The notes beneath the pieces are model-generated. The model had not been told where the DNA came from and ran no database searches. It saw nothing but the letters and a program-made list of their open reading frames with translations. A stretch of DNA of 64,000 bases from an uncultured Roseateles sp. (GTDB taxonomy: Bacteria > Pseudomonadota > Gammaproteobacteria > Burkholderiales > Burkholderiaceae_C): NCBI RefSeq assembly GCF_963422335.1, contig NZ_OY729424.1, forward strand, positions 4,650,001 through 4,714,000. The letters run 5' to 3'. The position numbers and the translations under genes are program-made. The stretch's first letter is position 1. Every line of letters starts with the position of its first letter. This document shows, piece after piece, positions 61,262 through 64,000 of the stretch.

Positions 61262-63508
61262 ATGCAATTCAAGTTCGCAAAACGCGACGTGGCCCTGGCC
61301 GCGCTTGCGCTCATCGGTTCGGCATCATTCTCGGTGGCACCCGTCGCCGCCGCAGGCAAGACGCCCGGCAAGTACGTGGCCGGCGACTTCCACAACCACA
61401 CCACCTGCTCGGATGGCTCCATCTCGATGCAGAAGCTGGTGAAGAAGGTCACCGACAAGCAGGACACGCCCTGGGGCCTGGACTGGTTTGTCCAAGCCGG
61501 CCACGGCGGCAACGGCAACCGCAACTGCACGCTGGTCGAAGACGCCACGCTCAGCACCCCGGCCTATCCCTACGTCGCCGGCAAGGGCCCGACGACGACC
61601 TGGGCCAACAGCATCGGCTCGGCCGCCCTCAAGGGTGATGGCGGCGGCGTGGCCGGCAACGGCAATATGTGGCGCTGGCAGTCGCTGCAGGAGTTCCAGT
61701 ACCCGGTCATCGAGTACCTCGCGGCCCAGAAGAACCAGCCGCTGTTCCTCGGTCTGGAATCGGTGGTGGCCGGCCACGAGCACTCCTCGATGTCCGTCAT
61801 CACCGGCCAGATGCCGGAGAGCGTCGACAACGTCACCCTGCCCACCGCCCCGGGCTACACGCCGCTGGGCAATGCCAATGCGCTGGCCCAGTGGTCCTAC
61901 TGCTTCGACCGCGGCGACACCGACAAGAGCCGCGGCAACACCACCGGCACGGCCATCGGCAACAACTGGAACTGCGCCGTACCCGGCAGCAACAGCACGG
62001 GCGACGTGAGCTGGAACACCGCCGGCCAGAAACTGATACCCGCCGGCGGCGCCGGCACCGGCAACCGTGGTCACCTGAAGACCGTGGAAGCCATGAAGTG
62101 GATGGCCGCCAATCACGGCAACGCCAGCTACTACGTGCCCGCCCACCTGGAGCGCGCCGGCCCCTTCTATGCCGACGGCAACCAGGGCTACAACGTCGAG
62201 CACCTGCGCAACTTCAACAATGCAGCCCCCACCGTCGCCTTCGGCATGGAGACACAGCCCGGTCACGGCGCCTCGTCCAACCGCGGCGAGTACCAGGTCA
62301 ACCGCAACAACTTCGGCGGCACGCAGGTCGACTCGGTCGGCGGCACCACCTACGGCGGCACGGGCGTCTATGGCGCCCAGGTCGGCGGCGTGTGGGATGC
62401 ACTGCTGGGCGAAGGTCGCAACTTCTGGTTCTTCGCCAGCTCCGACTGGCACAACCGCGGCAGCTTCGGCCCGGATGACCGCCGCTCGACCCAGGACTTC
62501 TACCCTGGCGAATACCAGCGCGACTACGTGATGGTGCGCAACGGCGGCGACAAGATCCGCCCGCAGGCCATCGTCAACGGCCTGCGCACCGGCAACAGCT
62601 TTGCCTCCAGCGGCCAGCTGATCGACCGCCTGGCCTTCGTGGCCTGCGTGTCCTACCCCGGCCCCGCAGCTCGCAGCAACGCCGCGGTCGAAGCCCTTGC
62701 CGTGGCCGCCGCCACCAACAACACCGACATCGACGTGGCCGGCTGCGCCACCATGGGTGAAAAGCTCGTGGTGCGCCCGGGTGCCGAAGTGGTGGTGGCC
62801 GTGGTGGCTCGCGACCCGGTCGGCACGAACTACTCGCCGTACAGCTTCCCCAACCCGTCGCTGCTGCAAGTGGGCATCAACCGTCCGATCAACCAGCCGG
62901 TGCTGGACCATATCGACGTGATCCGCGGCATGGTCACCGGCTACAGGACGCCGGGCTCGGCCGACTACGCCGGTGAATGGCCCCGCAACACCAACTGGCT
63001 GAAGACCGATGGCACCACCACCGGTCTGAGCAGCGTGCCCGCGGCGGCCAAGAACACCTCGGCCGCGGTCGTCAAGACCTTCAGCGGCAGCGCAGTGTCG
63101 CCCTGGGCCACGGTGAACTCCGGCGTGGACAACACGGCCTTCGTGAAGATGAGCTACCGCATCCCCGCGGTGACGGCTTCGCAATATGTGCGTCTGCGCG
63201 GCAGCAACATGCCCGCCGCCGTGCCTTACGAGACCGACGCCAACGGCAACCCGCTGGCCGACCTGTACACCAACGCCGGCGACACCAGCAAGCTGAAGAT
63301 CCCCTGCACGACGGTCGGTGCCAATGTGCCGGCCAACGGCGCGCCGTACACCGGCGCGACGATCGATGGCTGCCCCAACCACCTGCCGGTGGTCGGTGGC
63401 CAGAAGATGGTCGCCTATGACGTGGCCGCCTGGTCCGACCTGTGGTTCTACAGCAACCCCATCTTCATCGAAGTGCAAGGCGCACAGATGGTGGCCGGGG
63501 TCAAGTAA
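61262..63508 (+). CDS. Large exported PHP-like metalloprotein
   Basis: 748 residues with a signal peptide (ALAALALIGSASFSVAPVAA). GDFHNHTTCSDGSIS (about 38-52) supplies the HxH and nearby Asp of a PHP-type phosphoesterase; further candidate metal ligands are in GHEHSSMSVI, VPAHLERAGP and FFASSDWHNRGS (about 396-407). A beta-rich C-terminal half follows. This size and placement resemble DUF3604-type proteins, which are often beside PpiC-type genes as here, but the assignment is tentative. The substrate is unknown. A terminator follows. Confidence 0.72.
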   Translation: MQFKFAKRDVALAALALIGSASFSVAPVAAAGKTPGKYVAGDFHNHTTCSDGSISMQKLVKKVTDKQDTPWGLDWFVQAGHGGNGNRNCTLVEDATLSTPAYPYVAGKGPTTTWANSIGSAALKGDGGGVAGNGNMWRWQSLQEFQYPVIEYLAAQKNQPLFLGLESVVAGHEHSSMSVITGQMPESVDNVTLPTAPGYTPLGNANALAQWSYCFDRGDTDKSRGNTTGTAIGNNWNCAVPGSNSTGDVSWNTAGQKLIPAGGAGTGNRGHLKTVEAMKWMAANHGNASYYVPAHLERAGPFYADGNQGYNVEHLRNFNNAAPTVAFGMETQPGHGASSNRGEYQVNRNNFGGTQVDSVGGTTYGGTGVYGAQVGGVWDALLGEGRNFWFFASSDWHNRGSFGPDDRRSTQDFYPGEYQRDYVMVRNGGDKIRPQAIVNGLRTGNSFASSGQLIDRLAFVACVSYPGPAARSNAAVEALAVAAATNNTDIDVAGCATMGEKLVVRPGAEVVVAVVARDPVGTNYSPYSFPNPSLLQVGINRPINQPVLDHIDVIRGMVTGYRTPGSADYAGEWPRNTNWLKTDGTTTGLSSVPAAAKNTSAAVVKTFSGSAVSPWATVNSGVDNTAFVKMSYRIPAVTASQYVRLRGSNMPAAVPYETDANGNPLADLYTNAGDTSKLKIPCTTVGANVPANGAPYTGATIDGCPNHLPVVGGQKMVAYDVAAWSDLWFYSNPIFIEVQGAQMVAGVK

Positions 63509-63534
63509 GCCCAGTCCTGACTGAAAGAGAAAGG

Positions 63535-63570
63535 GCGCCGCGCGAACCATCGCGCGGCGCATTTCTTGTT
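63535..63570 (+). terminator. Intrinsic terminator after the PHP-like gene
   Basis: GCGCCGCGCG and CGCGCGGCGC pair perfectly over 10 bp with a 6-base loop, followed by ATTTCTTGTT. It begins 27 bp after the stop codon at 63508. Confidence 0.78.
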
Positions 63571-63615
63571 TGCGGCATCTGTTCGGGATGCCGACTGCCG
63601 TTCACAAGCACCACC

Positions 63616-64000
63616 ATGTCCGCCATCCTTCCCGACTCTCCCCGCAAGACCGCTTCAATCCAGACCGGTCCGGCCACCGCCCGTTGGCCGCAATGGCTGC
63701 GCGAGCCGCTGCTGCACTTTGCCGTGCTGGGTGCGCTGCTGTTCATCGCCGACCACTACCTGGTCACCCGCGCAGACGACCCGGGCACCATCGTCATCGG
63801 CGCCGAGGTCGATGCCGAAGCCCGTCAGACCTTCAAGGCCTCGCGCGGCGTGGACCCCACCCCAGCCGAGCTGGAGGCGCTGCGCCGCGTGTGGCTGGAC
63901 AATGAAGTGCTCTACCGCGAGGGCCTGGCCCTGCAGGTGGACAAGGGCGACACCGCCATCCGCGAGCGGGTGATCTTCAAGGCGCTAAGCGTGGTCGATG
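63616..64000 (+). CDS. Membrane-anchored PpiC-type protein (partial, 5' end)
   Basis: 128 residues are visible before the right edge. The N-terminus WLREPLLHFAVLGALLFIADHYL is a membrane anchor, and the following region (TPAELEALRRVWLDNEVLYREGLAL) matches the SurA-like part of PpiC/parvulin-type proteins that start this way. The isomerase domain itself is beyond the window. It likely faces the periplasm. Confidence 0.65.
   Translation, partial: MSAILPDSPRKTASIQTGPATARWPQWLREPLLHFAVLGALLFIADHYLVTRADDPGTIVIGAEVDAEARQTFKASRGVDPTPAELEALRRVWLDNEVLYREGLALQVDKGDTAIRERVIFKALSVVD

Overview
The window reads as GC-rich chromosomal DNA from a betaproteobacterium, most likely a Burkholderiales (Rubrivivax/Roseateles/Leptothrix-like) facultative chemolithoautotroph. 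This rests on a red-type RuBisCO operon with CbbX, a complete soxCDYZAXB operon with flavocytochrome c sulfide dehydrogenase genes, and lineage-typical small families (DUF3422, DUF3149, YeeE/YedE). No tRNA, rRNA, CRISPR array, transposase or integrase was recognised. Coding density is high and genes often overlap by ATGA.

Region 1 (1-6.7 kb): the 5' part of a very large CHAT protein carrying two alpha/beta-hydrolase-like regions (minus strand, runs off the left edge), then an isocitrate lyase/PEP mutase family enzyme, a DUF3149 peptide and a DUF3422 protein.

Region 2 (6.8-12.3 kb): an RND pump with its adaptor, a DUF2892 membrane protein and an OsmC protein on the plus strand. They meet, tail to tail, an ArsR-type repressor with the cysteines expected of persulfide sensors (BigR/SqrR type).

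Region 3 (12.3-20 kb): the Calvin-cycle operon cbbLSXYFPZ plus a small cytochrome c, transcribed leftward from a divergent cbbR. cbbZ (phosphoglycolate phosphatase) is frameshifted at a GGCC tandem repeat.

Region 4 (20-33.4 kb): an exported epoxide-hydrolase-like protein and an AhpD-like protein under a divergent LysR gene, then sulfur oxidation. This comprises a SoxH-like metallohydrolase, fccAB, a YeeE/YedE (SoxT-like) transporter and soxCDYZAXB. An intrinsic terminator and a dyad separate soxX from soxB. With soxCD present, thiosulfate should be oxidised fully to sulfate. Electrons from Sox and Fcc, and carbon fixation by the cbb genes, together suggest sulfur-driven autotrophy.

Region 5 (33.4-50.9 kb): a cupin, a TonB receptor and a long leftward carbohydrate operon. 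The operon holds a Gfo/Idh-aldo/keto reductase fusion, two further Gfo/Idh proteins, two TIM-barrel isomerase-like proteins, an ABC importer, an (alpha/alpha)6-barrel glycoside hydrolase, a LacI regulator and glucokinase. A large inverted repeat lies in mid-operon.

Region 6 (51-57.8 kb): an unusual operon of split glycine dehydrogenase (gcvPA, gcvPB), an ATP-NAD kinase-like protein and a short-chain dehydrogenase, with a divergent GcvA-like LysR gene. LacI-type operator-like palindromes precede both this operon and the sugar operon, hinting at co-regulation.

Region 7 (57.8-64 kb): a second TonB receptor, a PEP-CTERM secreted protein, a large exported PHP-like protein and the start of a membrane-anchored PpiC-type protein cut by the right edge.
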